Assembly (NCBI GenBank): GCA_041490445.1
Contig: JBGPTF010000001.1
Coordinates: forward strand, 293,399-357,398
Length of the DNA: 64,000 bases
From: JBGPTF01 sp041490445
Lineage (GTDB): Bacteria; Acidobacteriota; Terriglobia; Acidiferrales; UBA7541
Reading direction: 5' to 3'
Shown here: piece by piece, positions 17,933 to 25,815 of the stretch
Layout of the letters: every line of letters begins with the position of its first letter
Position numbering within the stretch: the first letter of the stretch is position 1
Translations under genes and position numbers: made by a program
The notes under the pieces: model-generated
What the model was told of the DNA's origin: nothing
What the model saw: only the letters and a program-made list of their open reading frames with translations
Databases searched by the model: none

Positions 17933-18009
17933 TGGTGGGCCTGGGGAGAGTCGAACTCCCGACACGCGGTTTAGGAAACCGCTGCTCTATCCATCTGAGC
18001 TACAGGCCC
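17933..18009 (-). tRNA. tRNA-Arg (CCT)
   Basis: The minus strand folds as a tRNA. The acceptor GGGCCTG pairs with CAGGCCC, the anticodon stem GCGGT/ACCGC encloses loop TTCCTAA with anticodon CCT, and the T-arm is CGGGAGTTCGACTCTCC-like. The CCA end is encoded. An integrase relic beside its 3' end suggests use as an integration site. Confidence 0.96.
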
Positions 18010-18123
18010 CGTGGCGAGCGCCAATTCAGATTTGCACACTGATTGGCGGTTTGCAAGGCGGGGCGGACATCGCCGTGGGCGCCCACGGGTTTCCTTCGGC
18101 GAAAACTGAACGGCGAGTGGGGG

Positions 18124-18540
18124 CTATTCCCGGTACACCCAGCCGCCGGCGAACGACGCCGCGACGATTTCGACCAGGCCCACGCAAAGGCCAATCATCA
18201 GCAGACGGACCGGCCAAAGCTGCAGGGCGAATTGGCCGAGGCTCGGCAATGCGTAGCCGAAGATCCAGAAGGCGAACCCGGTGAGCATCGCCGTTTTCGG
18301 TCCCGCGCCGAAGCGCGGCCGCGCCGCCGCGTAGAGCCAGACAGCCGCAATGCCCACGAGAAAGCTCCAGATGACAAAGATCGGAATCGCGCTCGAAGAC
18401 ATCTGATGGCCTAGAGCGCGCATGGCGGAATCCCATTCAGCGGCGAGCACCACCCCATTCGTCACCCACTCGAAAACATTGATGATCAGGCCCGCCAGCA
18501 GACCTCCGAGAAACACTCGCCCCCAATTGATTTTTCCCAT
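18124..18540 (-). CDS. Four-helix membrane protein of unknown function
   Basis: This 138-residue protein starts MGKINWGRVFLGGLLAGLII and has about four hydrophobic segments, including PIFVIWSFLVGIAAVWLYAA, GFAFWIFGYALPSLGQF and LMIGLCVGLVEIVAASFAGG. No enzymatic motif is visible. GGAGGCG lies 4 bases before the ATG. Its neighbours, tRNA-Arg and the divergent radical SAM gene, do not indicate a role. Confidence 0.75.
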   Translation of the reverse strand: MGKINWGRVFLGGLLAGLIINVFEWVTNGVVLAAEWDSAMRALGHQMSSSAIPIFVIWSFLVGIAAVWLYAAARPRFGAGPKTAMLTGFAFWIFGYALPSLGQFALQLWPVRLLMIGLCVGLVEIVAASFAGGWVYRE

Positions 18541-18734
18541 CGTCGCCTCCTGAAAAAAAACGAGTCACAATGATCAGCCGCGGGCCTAGAGAGTCGAAGC
18601 TGGATGAGAGGCTATGCGGGCCGAGACGTGAAGTCAAGGCTCGAAAAAGGGGAGAGACGACGCCGCGGCCCCTGAGTTAGCATAGAGGGACTCAAACAGC
18701 CCTTCGGGACGCCGCTGGCGCCCTTCCGGCAACG

Positions 18735-19775
18735 ATGGCAACGAGCAAGCCAATTCGACGAAAAGTCCTGGCCGCGCACCGCAAGCTGCGCGAACTGCGC
18801 ATGATCGCCAGGGGCCTGCTCTCGACCAGGCACGTCCTGCTGGCGCACATCATTCCGATCCGGCGCTGCAATCTTGCCTGCACCTACTGCAACGAATTTG
18901 ACGACCATTCCGCGCCGGTGCCGACCGAAGAAATGTTCCGGCGAATCGACCGGCTCGCCGGAATGGGCACGGCTATCATCACGATCAGCGGCGGCGAGCC
19001 GCTGCTGCATCCCGATCTCGACGACATCATCCGGCACATTCGCCGGCGCGGGATCATCGCCGGTCTGATCACGAACGGCTACCTGCTGGTCGCCGAGCGC
19101 ATCGAGCGGCTAAACCGCGCCGGGCTCGAGTATCTGCAGATCAGCATTGACAACGTGATGCCGGACGACGTCTCGAAGAAAAGCCTAAAGGTGCTCGACC
19201 AGAAGCTGCAATCGCTCGCGGAGCACGCCGAATTCCACGTGAACATCAATTCCGTGCTTGGCAGCGGCGTGAAGAATCCCGAGGACGCGCTCACCGTGGC
19301 GCATCGCGCGATTGCGCTGGGCTTCACGAGCACCGTGGGGATCATCCACGACGGCAACGGGCAGCTCCAGCCGCTCGGGCCGCGCGAGCGCGACATTTTT
19401 GAAGAGATCATGTCGCTGGGCAAGAGGTCGTTCGCGCGGCTGAACCATTTCCAGCACAACATCGCCGCAGGCAAAGAGAACAACTGGCGCTGCCGCTCCG
19501 GCTCGCGCTACCTCTACATCTGCGAGGATGGACTGGTGCACTATTGCTCGCAGCAGCGCGGCTATCCGGGCATTCCGATCTCCGAGTACACCGAGGAACA
19601 GCGCCGGCGCGAATTTTTTACGCAGAAGGCCTGCGCCCCGCACTGCACCGTCTCCTGCGTCAACCAGATCGCCGCGCTCGACAACTGGCGCGCCCCGCAG
19701 AACCTCAAGCCTTCGGCCTCGCCCACGCCCGGACGGCCTCCGCTGGTCCAGCTTTCCGGCTCCAGCCGGGACTAG
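18735..19775 (+). CDS. Radical SAM protein with Cys-rich C-terminus
   Basis: This 346-residue protein carries the radical SAM iron-sulfur motif CNLACTYC (about residues 50-57) and the SAM-binding TISGGEPLLHPDL. A later Cys set, WRCRSGSRYLYIC, VHYC and CAPHCTVSC, resembles an auxiliary-cluster or SPASM-like region. Such enzymes often modify peptides or cofactors, but no small precursor peptide is recognised next to it. Its 3' end directly abuts the truncated TonB-receptor pseudogene. The substrate is unknown. Confidence 0.88.
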   Translation: MATSKPIRRKVLAAHRKLRELRMIARGLLSTRHVLLAHIIPIRRCNLACTYCNEFDDHSAPVPTEEMFRRIDRLAGMGTAIITISGGEPLLHPDLDDIIRHIRRRGIIAGLITNGYLLVAERIERLNRAGLEYLQISIDNVMPDDVSKKSLKVLDQKLQSLAEHAEFHVNINSVLGSGVKNPEDALTVAHRAIALGFTSTVGIIHDGNGQLQPLGPRERDIFEEIMSLGKRSFARLNHFQHNIAAGKENNWRCRSGSRYLYICEDGLVHYCSQQRGYPGIPISEYTEEQRRREFFTQKACAPHCTVSCVNQIAALDNWRAPQNLKPSASPTPGRPPLVQLSGSSRD

Positions 19776-19935
19776 CCGAGTACGGTCTTTCGACCCACGC
19801 CGTCTCTTCTTGCCGGTATTTGCCCTGAAACCAAGGCGTTGTGCCGATCTTCGCAGAATCCCATTGCAAAGGGGTTTACCTTGGAGTAGAAGCTGGGATA
19901 ACGCCCTGGGAGGGCGAATAGCGGTCGGCGGGATC

Positions 19936-21248
19936 CCCGTCCCCAGCTTCTCCGCGGTGCAGGCATACGGCCTCGGCCTGCCGCAAGTTTTCATTCAGGG
20001 CGTCGGCAATTCCAGCCGACCGTTCGACAACAAGACGCTCGGCGTCTTCGTGCAGGATAGCTGGAAGGTGAACAACCGGCTTGCCGTGAATTACGGCGTG
20101 CGCTACGACATCGAGTGGACGCCCACATTCACGCCTGCCACCGCCTTAAATGCTGCGGCGGAACCGAAGTTGGGCGTGCTCGAGGGCATTCCGGTCGATG
20201 GCAATAACGTCCAGCCCCGCATCGGCTTTGCGTGGGACCCAACCGGCAGCGGCAAGACGGTGATTCGCGGCGGCTACGGGATCTTCTACGACCACCCGCT
20301 CCTCGCGGTTGCGTTCAATTCCACGACGGCCGAAGGGGCGCTTTCTTCCCAATTGATCGCCGGCGGTGCCACGCCGACCGCCCTGTTCAATCCCGCCGCC
20401 CTGAATGCGGCAACGCTTTTCCAGGGAGTTCTTGGCGGCATTCCGTCCGGAGGAACATGCGGGCCAGGGGTCCCGGCTTCCTTCGGTTACCTGTGCAACC
20501 AGCAACGCTTCAATCCCCTGCTGCCCAATTCGTTTTTCACGAACCAGAATTTCATCACCTCCGGCTTGCCACTCCCGATTCTCCCGTTCACGCTGCCGGT
20601 GGCGCGCAACTTTGTGTACGGCAGTGCGCAGCAGACCAACCTGACAGTCGAGCGGGAACTGGCGAAGGACTGGAAGCTCAGCGTGGCCTACAATTACATC
20701 CACGGGGTGCATCTGAACCGGCCGCGCAACATCAATGCACCCATCCCGGCGCTCCTCGTGAACAACGCGAATAAGGCCGTGCTTGCCGGCCTCGACCGCT
20801 CCGGAACGAATCCAATCCTCGTCCAGGTTCCCAGCGGCACGATCGGTTCCTGCGTGAACACCGCCGGTGGCGGCAGCATTCTGCTGAATGCGCCGAGTAT
20901 CCTGGGGACTGGATTCAGCGTCCCGAGCTGCAACCCGGCCGGGGTGATCGGACTCATTGGCACGCCGGCCGTTTTCAATTTCTTCCGCCCGTCCGGGCCG
21001 AACCCCTCGTTCGCCACCGCCGTGGGAGGAGGAAACTTCAACGCCGGATACGCGCAGCTTGTCGCACTTGCGACCGCGGCGGGCTTTCCGCAAGGCTTCG
21101 GCGTTCCGGTGCCCTGGAGCGACGTGGTCCAGCAGGAATCGTCCGGCAACTCGCTATACCACGGAATGACGGTGACTCTGACCAAGCGCTTCTCGCAGCA
21201 CGCGCAACTCTTCATGAGCTACACGTTGTCACACTCGATTGACGATTC
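19936..21248 (+). pseudogene. TonB-dependent receptor (Oar-like), barrel fragment 1, N-terminus missing
   Basis: The translation matches the middle of acidobacterial TonB-dependent receptors: AVQAYGLGLPQVFIQGVGN, LGVFVQDSWKVNNRLAVNYG, VRYDIEWTP and QPRIGFAWDPTGSGKTVIRG. These are outer-membrane beta-barrel strands. The carboxypeptidase-like N-domain, plug and first strands (usually several hundred residues) are absent, and no start codon suits. The fragment ends at HSIDDS, where the IS element begins. The remainder is at 23882-24556. Confidence 0.85.
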
Positions 21249-21270
21249 GGTAGTGTCCTAATTTCAATTT

Positions 21271-21459
21271 TCATCCCCTAATCGCGGCGCTCAACGTGCT
21301 GCGAATCCATCCTGAGACAGTCTGCTTGTTCTTCTTCGCGGCGCTTTCAATTGCCTGTAACTCATCTCGCGTAACACGGACTCGCAAAGTTCCGGCTCTA
21401 GCGTGCCCCTTCGGAAGGGGCGGCCTGCCAGCCTTTTTAGCTTTCTTCTGCTTCGGCAT
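21271..21459 (-). CDS. Small ribbon-helix-helix-like passenger protein
   Basis: This 62-residue protein starts with a Lys-rich tail (MPKQKKAKKAGRPPLPKG). It then has LRVRVTRDELQAIESAAKK, followed by QTVSGWIRSTLSAAI. A beta strand (TLRVRV) followed by two helices is the RHH/Arc-like antitoxin and repressor layout. It overlaps the upstream passenger gene by 23 bases and lies just inside the left inverted repeat. It may regulate the element's genes; a toxin partner is not recognised. Confidence 0.65.
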   Translation of the reverse strand: MPKQKKAKKAGRPPLPKGHARAGTLRVRVTRDELQAIESAAKKNKQTVSGWIRSTLSAAIRG

Positions 21460-21754
21460 TCCTAAACTCCTGAACGATTGCTGTCCGCACCGCCAAGATC
21501 GGCGAAGTGACAGGCGGGATATGCAGCACGGTCACATGACGACGTGTCTGTTTACGGTCGTCCATATCGTGCGCCCATGCGTAAACCTTTGGCGCTTTCG
21601 GATGGCCGTGAAGCTCGAACACTTCAACGATTCCTTCCCACACAGTCTTGCCCTCAAATGTCTCTTTTACGGGCACGCTCTCAACGTGAACGGCGTCCAC
21701 GCCATGCAAGCGCCGTATCACTTCCCGAAGTTCCTGTATGTATCCCGCCGTCAT
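21437..21754 (-). CDS. Unknown 105-residue passenger protein
   Basis: CGGAG lies 4 bases before ATG 21754, which decides the start (MTAGYIQELREVIRRLHGVD). The upstream in-frame ATG at 21787 lacks one. The protein has alternating strands, including GIVEVFELHGHPKAPKVYAW and VTVLHIPPVTSPILAVRTAI. No family is recognised. It overlaps the RHH-like gene and probably forms an operon with it. A toxin role is possible only by position. Confidence 0.6.
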   Translation of the reverse strand: MTAGYIQELREVIRRLHGVDAVHVESVPVKETFEGKTVWEGIVEVFELHGHPKAPKVYAWAHDMDDRKQTRRHVTVLHIPPVTSPILAVRTAIVQEFRNAEAEES

Positions 21755-21802
21755 TACGCTCCGTGTGGTAGCATCCCAAAATCCCAACTGGAGAATCCAC
21801 TT

Positions 21803-22039
21803 ATGGAATATCTACACATACTGGTTTTCATCTGTCCAACCTGCAAGAATCCCATCTTGGCTCCCATGATCTGCGCTAACTCTCCCTGTTCGGATGAGTT
21901 TCTTGAGAAGCAAGATTTCCAACTGGCTTGCTCGAAGCCGGGGTGCATTTGGAAGGCTCGCATGTATGGCCGGGAGGCAGTTCAAAAACTTGCACCTCTG
22001 GCTTGGTCGCATCGTATCGGTTCAGGGCACCGCATATAG
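21803..22039 (+). CDS. Small zinc-ribbon-like passenger protein (plus strand)
   Basis: GGAG sits 9 bases before ATG 21803. The 78-residue product MEYLHILVFICPTCKNPILA has CPTC, then CANSPC, and ACSKPGC about 30 residues on, in keeping with a treble-clef or zinc ribbon. Its 3' half overlaps the opposing ORF 21876-22130. At least one of the two is probably expressed; both have Cys pairs. Confidence 0.5.
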   Translation: MEYLHILVFICPTCKNPILAPMICANSPCSDEFLEKQDFQLACSKPGCIWKARMYGREAVQKLAPLAWSHRIGSGHRI

Positions 22040-22130
22040 AACACGGCATTTCACCTCGCGCCGGAAAGATCAGGAATGTGAGTATCAACCTTCCACAGTG
22101 AGCACAGTGAATGTCCCACAGCCCTTTCAT
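21876..22130 (-). CDS. Small zinc-ribbon-like protein coupled to the transposase
   Basis: The start ATG 22130 overlaps the transposase TGA in an ATGA arrangement, good evidence for translational coupling. The 84-residue product MKGLWDIHCAHCGRLILTFL has CAHC and CSIC spaced like a zinc ribbon. Its C-terminal third overlaps the opposing ORF at 21803-22039 and looks unstructured. It may be an accessory transposition protein or a passenger. Confidence 0.5.
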   Translation of the reverse strand: MKGLWDIHCAHCGRLILTFLIFPARGEMPCSICGALNRYDATKPEVQVFELPPGHTCEPSKCTPASSKPVGNLASQETHPNRES

Positions 22131-22930
22131 GCAGCGGCCTCTACGAGATCACCAACACTCCAGAAGTCCCGCTCAATTCCTGCTGCCATCGCGGGCGTGC
22201 AACGCAGCGTGTTATGCCGTTTCACGAAATTGTAATAGGCGAAGTGCAGTGCGACCGCCGCCTCGAAGTTTTCGAGCTTCTTGCTGAAAGCGTAGGTCAG
22301 ACGCGTCAGCCGCCGCATGTGCAGCCGCGTCGTTCCATTCAGTGTCTCAACGTGGCTTGTGGAAGCCAATCCCATGTTGGGCCGTCCCATGTAGGGCGTC
22401 TTATCCATTCTCAGGACTTCCGTCTCTGCGGGCACGTCCTGAAACACCTTGACGATCTGCGCGTAATCCACGTTCGCACCGAAGGCTTGCTCTACCGCCT
22501 CCACATAGGCGCTCAACCCGTCGCTAGAAATCTGCACGCGATTCCTGAGCCGTGAAGCTACATCGCTAACAAAGGCATTTGCCGTGGCCGAATCGCGCCT
22601 CCCTACCTTGAAAGAAGGAACGAGCTTCGTATCGCTATCAATCGCGCAGAATGTCCAAACATCCCCGTATTGCGAGTCATCATCGGGGCGAACATGGCGC
22701 TGCTTTTTCCCAACGAATCCCCACACTTCATCGAACTGCAAATGACCGCATGAAAGGCCGCGCATCTTACGGTCTAGCATCGTCGCGCAGCCTTGTCCAA
22801 CGCGCACACCAAGCCGCATGACGGTGTCACGATGAACGCCCGTAATACGCTCAATCTGGCGAATCCCGGAGCCTTCCGCCAGTGCGCTGATTACCGCTAC
22901 TTGCTGATTCTTGTCTAGGACGTTTGCCAT
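22127..22930 (-). CDS. IS1-like family transposase
   Basis: This 267-residue transposase has an N-terminal helix-turn-helix (AEGSGIRQIERITGVHRDTV) and a DDE-type core. The core shows LQFDEVWGFVGKKQ, the second acidic region DVWTFCAIDSDTKLV, SSDGLSAYVEAV and the C-terminal YNFVKRHNTLR. ATG 22930 is preceded by GGGAGAG at 6 bases. The same frame stays open upstream to 23974, but that part is antisense to another gene. The 8-bp target duplication agrees with an IS1-like assignment. Confidence 0.9.
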   Translation of the reverse strand: MANVLDKNQQVAVISALAEGSGIRQIERITGVHRDTVMRLGVRVGQGCATMLDRKMRGLSCGHLQFDEVWGFVGKKQRHVRPDDDSQYGDVWTFCAIDSDTKLVPSFKVGRRDSATANAFVSDVASRLRNRVQISSDGLSAYVEAVEQAFGANVDYAQIVKVFQDVPAETEVLRMDKTPYMGRPNMGLASTSHVETLNGTTRLHMRRLTRLTYAFSKKLENFEAAVALHFAYYNFVKRHNTLRCTPAMAAGIERDFWSVGDLVEAAA

Positions 22931-23011
22931 ATTCGCTCTCCCTATGACAATTACTGTACCCCAATAAGTAGGACTTGTCAAGAGGTATTCGTGTGTTACA
23001 GTATCGGCGGT

Positions 23012-23872
23012 ATGAGAGCTTTTCCAACTGCCGCAGCCGTTTTCACAATCGTGCTCTGTATAAGCGCACAAGAACGAGCGCCAAATACTACTCCACCCAC
23101 TGACTCCGGAGTTGGAAGCGGCATAGGCAAACTCAACACCGGTCAGAAAGCAAACAGCTCCAAGCAAACAGGCACCGCAAAACCTCAAGTAGCGCCCCGC
23201 ACTCAGGCTGCTCCCTGCTATGTAATAGAACAGCCACAAGCAAAGAGCAAAGAACAACAAGCTAAGGATGATTCGCTCGACGTGCTCTACCGACGTTATA
23301 TGCTTGCAACGATTTTCGGTGTCGTCGGAGCCTTTGTTGGAATTGGGATTCTCATATGGCAAACCGTTCTCATCAGGCGATCCGCGAATGCCGCGATCAT
23401 CGCTGCTAAGGTTGCGCGAGACACGCTCTACCTTACACAAGCTGCGGATGTTCACATCGAAGGGGTGAACATATACCCCAAAAGCCCACTCAGCAGCAGC
23501 ACAGTCATTACTGTGGCAGTTAAAAATCACGGACGGACAAAGGCTAAGAAATTTACCAATGACCTGACCCTTGGCATCAAGGGACAAACGACTCGCCCGT
23601 CTGACCCCAGAGTTGATATTGAGGTCGAAATTGGGGCCGGACAACCATTTGAAATAGGTTTCGACCCACTTGGAAAGAATTTTAATCCAAGGACTTTGGC
23701 GATGATTTTGGAAGGTAAAATCCGTCTGCAATTCTGGGGGACTATCAGATATAGGGATATATTTGGAAGAGGTTATGTCATTGACTGTGAAGGGACATAC
23801 AACCATCTTGGACCCGGCTTTTACATTGACCGTAATGAGCACCGCGAAGAAAGCGATTACAAGGCAAATTAG
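23012..23872 (+). CDS. Signal-peptide and single-helix membrane passenger protein
   Basis: This 286-residue protein has a signal peptide (MRAFPTAAAVFTIVLCISAQ), a low-complexity Thr/Gln/Lys region, and a membrane helix (LATIFGVVGAFVGIGILIWQ). The C-terminal all-beta domain includes STVITVAVKNHGRTKAKKF. This resembles membrane-anchored proteins common as unknowns in soil bacteria. A GTG at 22991 is an alternative start. The TAG stop lies within the right inverted repeat, so the gene is an integral part of the element. Confidence 0.7.
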   Translation: MRAFPTAAAVFTIVLCISAQERAPNTTPPTDSGVGSGIGKLNTGQKANSSKQTGTAKPQVAPRTQAAPCYVIEQPQAKSKEQQAKDDSLDVLYRRYMLATIFGVVGAFVGIGILIWQTVLIRRSANAAIIAAKVARDTLYLTQAADVHIEGVNIYPKSPLSSSTVITVAVKNHGRTKAKKFTNDLTLGIKGQTTRPSDPRVDIEVEIGAGQPFEIGFDPLGKNFNPRTLAMILEGKIRLQFWGTIRYRDIFGRGYVIDCEGTYNHLGPGFYIDRNEHREESDYKAN

Positions 23873-23881
23873 GACACTACC

Positions 23882-24556
23882 GACGATTCCACCAACTTGC
23901 AAAGCCTTCTCAATCCGCAGGACAATCGCCAGCCCAGCCTCGAGCGCAGCAATTCGACGTTTGATCAGCGGCACCGCTGGGTGACGAGCGCCGTGCTCCA
24001 GAGCCCCTACAAGACCTCCGATGAAGGCTTTTGGCGCAAGTTCCTCGCGGATTTCACGATGTCGCCGGTTTTTGAAGCTTCTTCGGGCCGGCCGTTCACG
24101 GTGCTCACCGGCAGCGACTTGAACCTGGACTTCGGCTCGAATACCGACCGGCCGTCCGCCATACCGCTGCCGCCCGGGGCGCCACTTCCGCCGGGCGCGG
24201 TGCGGTCACCGTTCATCAACGGAGTCGCGTTCCTGCCGCCGAACGTCTGCAGCACGGCAACCATGCCGCTGGTGCCCTCGCCGCCGTTTGCCTGTACCGG
24301 AAACCTGGGACGCAACGCCTTCACGCGCCCCGGGTTTTTCACGATCAACTTGCGCGTTTCGCGCAAGTTCTCGATCACGGAACGGTGGAAACTCGAAGCG
24401 ATCGCCGACGGGTTTAACATGCTCAACCGGTTCAACGCCGGGGACGTGAATCCGCTCTGCGATCCGACTTTCGGCGCGGGCGCGTGCAACGCCGGCCAGG
24501 TAACGGCGGCGAACGATCCACGCCAATTCCAGTTTGCGCTGAAGGTCAGCTGGTAG
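23882..24556 (+). pseudogene. TonB-dependent receptor, barrel fragment 2 (C-terminus)
   Basis: This continues fragment 1 in frame after the target duplication: DDSTNLQSLLNPQDNRQPSL, then DQRHRWVTSAVLQSP, SGRPFTVLTGSDLNLDFGS and ITERWKLEAIADGFNMLNRF. It ends QFQFALKVSW, a typical outer-membrane barrel terminus. It has no start of its own. A terminator hairpin follows at 24580. Confidence 0.88.
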
Positions 24557-24579
24557 CACGCAACATTTCCCTTCGCAGC

Positions 24580-24611
24580 GGGGCTCCTGCCGGCGCAGGA
24601 GCCCTTTCCTG
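24580..24611 (+). terminator. Intrinsic terminator after the TonB receptor
   Basis: GGGCTCCTGC and GCAGGAGCCC form a perfect 10-bp stem around CGGC, followed by TTTCCTGTTT. It is 24 bases past the receptor stop and just before rmuC. Confidence 0.8.
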
Positions 24612-24699
24612 TTTCCAACGGAAACGCCTTCACGCGCCTTGCGGTTCGCGCTAAAGTGAAGGCTCGCAGCACGACTTGCCGGGGAGGCTCGTTCCGCAG

Positions 24700-25803
24700 A
24701 TGAATGCCGCGATGTTACTGGCCGTGGTGGCGATTCTCGTCACGCTCGGTGCGTGGATTGTCCTCGCGTGGGTGCGCGGCCGCGCCGAGGCGCGCTCAGA
24801 GAGCCAGATCAACGCGTTTCGCCAGGAAGTGCAGGGACTCGTTTCCTCGCAAATGCAGGCAATCGTCGGCCAGCTCGGCCAATTGACGCAGTCAGTGAAC
24901 CAGCAACTCGGCCAGGTGCGTCAGGAGCTGCAGAATGGCGTGGCGGCCACCGGTCAGTTGGCCTCGAACGCACAACAGAACGTCGCCCAACAATTGGAAT
25001 CCGCGACCCGGGCGGTACGCGAGGTGAGCGAACGGATCAGCGTGGTGGAAAAGGCGGGCGCCGATCTATCCCAGACGACGCAAACGCTGCAACAAGTGCT
25101 CGGCGGCGCAAAATCGCGTGGCACGCTCGGCGAAATCACGCTGGAACGGATGCTCGAGGACGCGCTGCCGCAGGAAGCATTCGAAACGCAGTACCGCTTT
25201 TCTACCGGCAACATCGTGGACGCGGTGGTGCACATCGGCGAGCATCTCGTTTCGGTCGATTCCAAGTTTCCGCTTGATTCCTACCGCCGGCTGATTGACT
25301 CGGGCGACGATGCCCGCAAGGAATTTGCGCAAGCCGTTCGCAAGCACACGGATGCGATCGCAGAGAAATACATCTTGCCCGCCGAACACACGCTCGATTA
25401 TGCGTTGATGTTCGTTCCCTCCGAAGCCGTGTACTACGAGCTGCTGATGACCGAGGATGCAAAAAGCGGCGCGCTCGATGAGTACTGCCGGGGCAAGCGC
25501 GTTTTCCCCGTCTCCCCGAATACGTTTTACGCTTCACTGCGCGCGATTGCGATCAGCCTGCAGGGACAACAATTCGCCGAGAATGCGAAGCACCTGATGG
25601 CGAGTCTGGGCGGTTTGAAAAAGCAGATCGAAACGTTCGCAGAGGTGTACGAGAAGCTGGGCACGCATCTGCGCCACGCCCAGCAGAGCTACGAAGATGC
25701 CGACAGCAAGCTCGGCCGCGCCCGCAACGCCCTCGAACAGATGGCGCAGGGCGCCCTGCCCGAAGCGCCGCCCAAGGCCCTCGAAGCCTCGACGAAGGAA
25801 TAG
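24700..25803 (+). CDS. rmuC: RmuC-family DNA recombination protein
   Basis: This 367-residue protein has an N-terminal membrane helix (AAMLLAVVAILVTLGAWIVL) and a long Gln-rich coiled coil to about residue 150. The RmuC nuclease-like domain shows SRGTLGEITLERMLEDALP, FETQYRFSTGNIVDAVV, VSVDSKFPLDSYRRL and FVPSEAVYYELL. RmuC proteins limit inversions at short inverted repeats. ATG 24700 follows GGGGAGG by 11 bases; a TTG at 24676 is an alternative. Confidence 0.93.
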   Translation: MNAAMLLAVVAILVTLGAWIVLAWVRGRAEARSESQINAFRQEVQGLVSSQMQAIVGQLGQLTQSVNQQLGQVRQELQNGVAATGQLASNAQQNVAQQLESATRAVREVSERISVVEKAGADLSQTTQTLQQVLGGAKSRGTLGEITLERMLEDALPQEAFETQYRFSTGNIVDAVVHIGEHLVSVDSKFPLDSYRRLIDSGDDARKEFAQAVRKHTDAIAEKYILPAEHTLDYALMFVPSEAVYYELLMTEDAKSGALDEYCRGKRVFPVSPNTFYASLRAIAISLQGQQFAENAKHLMASLGGLKKQIETFAEVYEKLGTHLRHAQQSYEDADSKLGRARNALEQMAQGALPEAPPKALEASTKE

Positions 25804-25815
25804 TTCCGCGTTCGC

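Larger units (their letters stand above)
21249..23881. mobile_element. IS1-like insertion element with passenger genes (2.6 kb)
   Basis: Perfect terminal inverted repeats GGTAGTGTCCTAATTT (21249-21264) and AAATTAGGACACTACC (23866-23881) bound the element. The 8-bp target duplication GACGATTC lies at 21241-21248 and 23882-23889. Removing the element and one duplicate restores the TonB-receptor frame (SIDDSTNLQ). It carries one transposase plus five other candidate genes. The lower GC than the flanks suggests a different origin. Confidence 0.95.

Noticed and set aside
22931..23974. Long upstream extension of the transposase frame, giving a 615-residue protein
   Set aside because: It is antisense to the exported passenger gene and crosses the IS end. 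The real start, ATG 22930, has a ribosome site.
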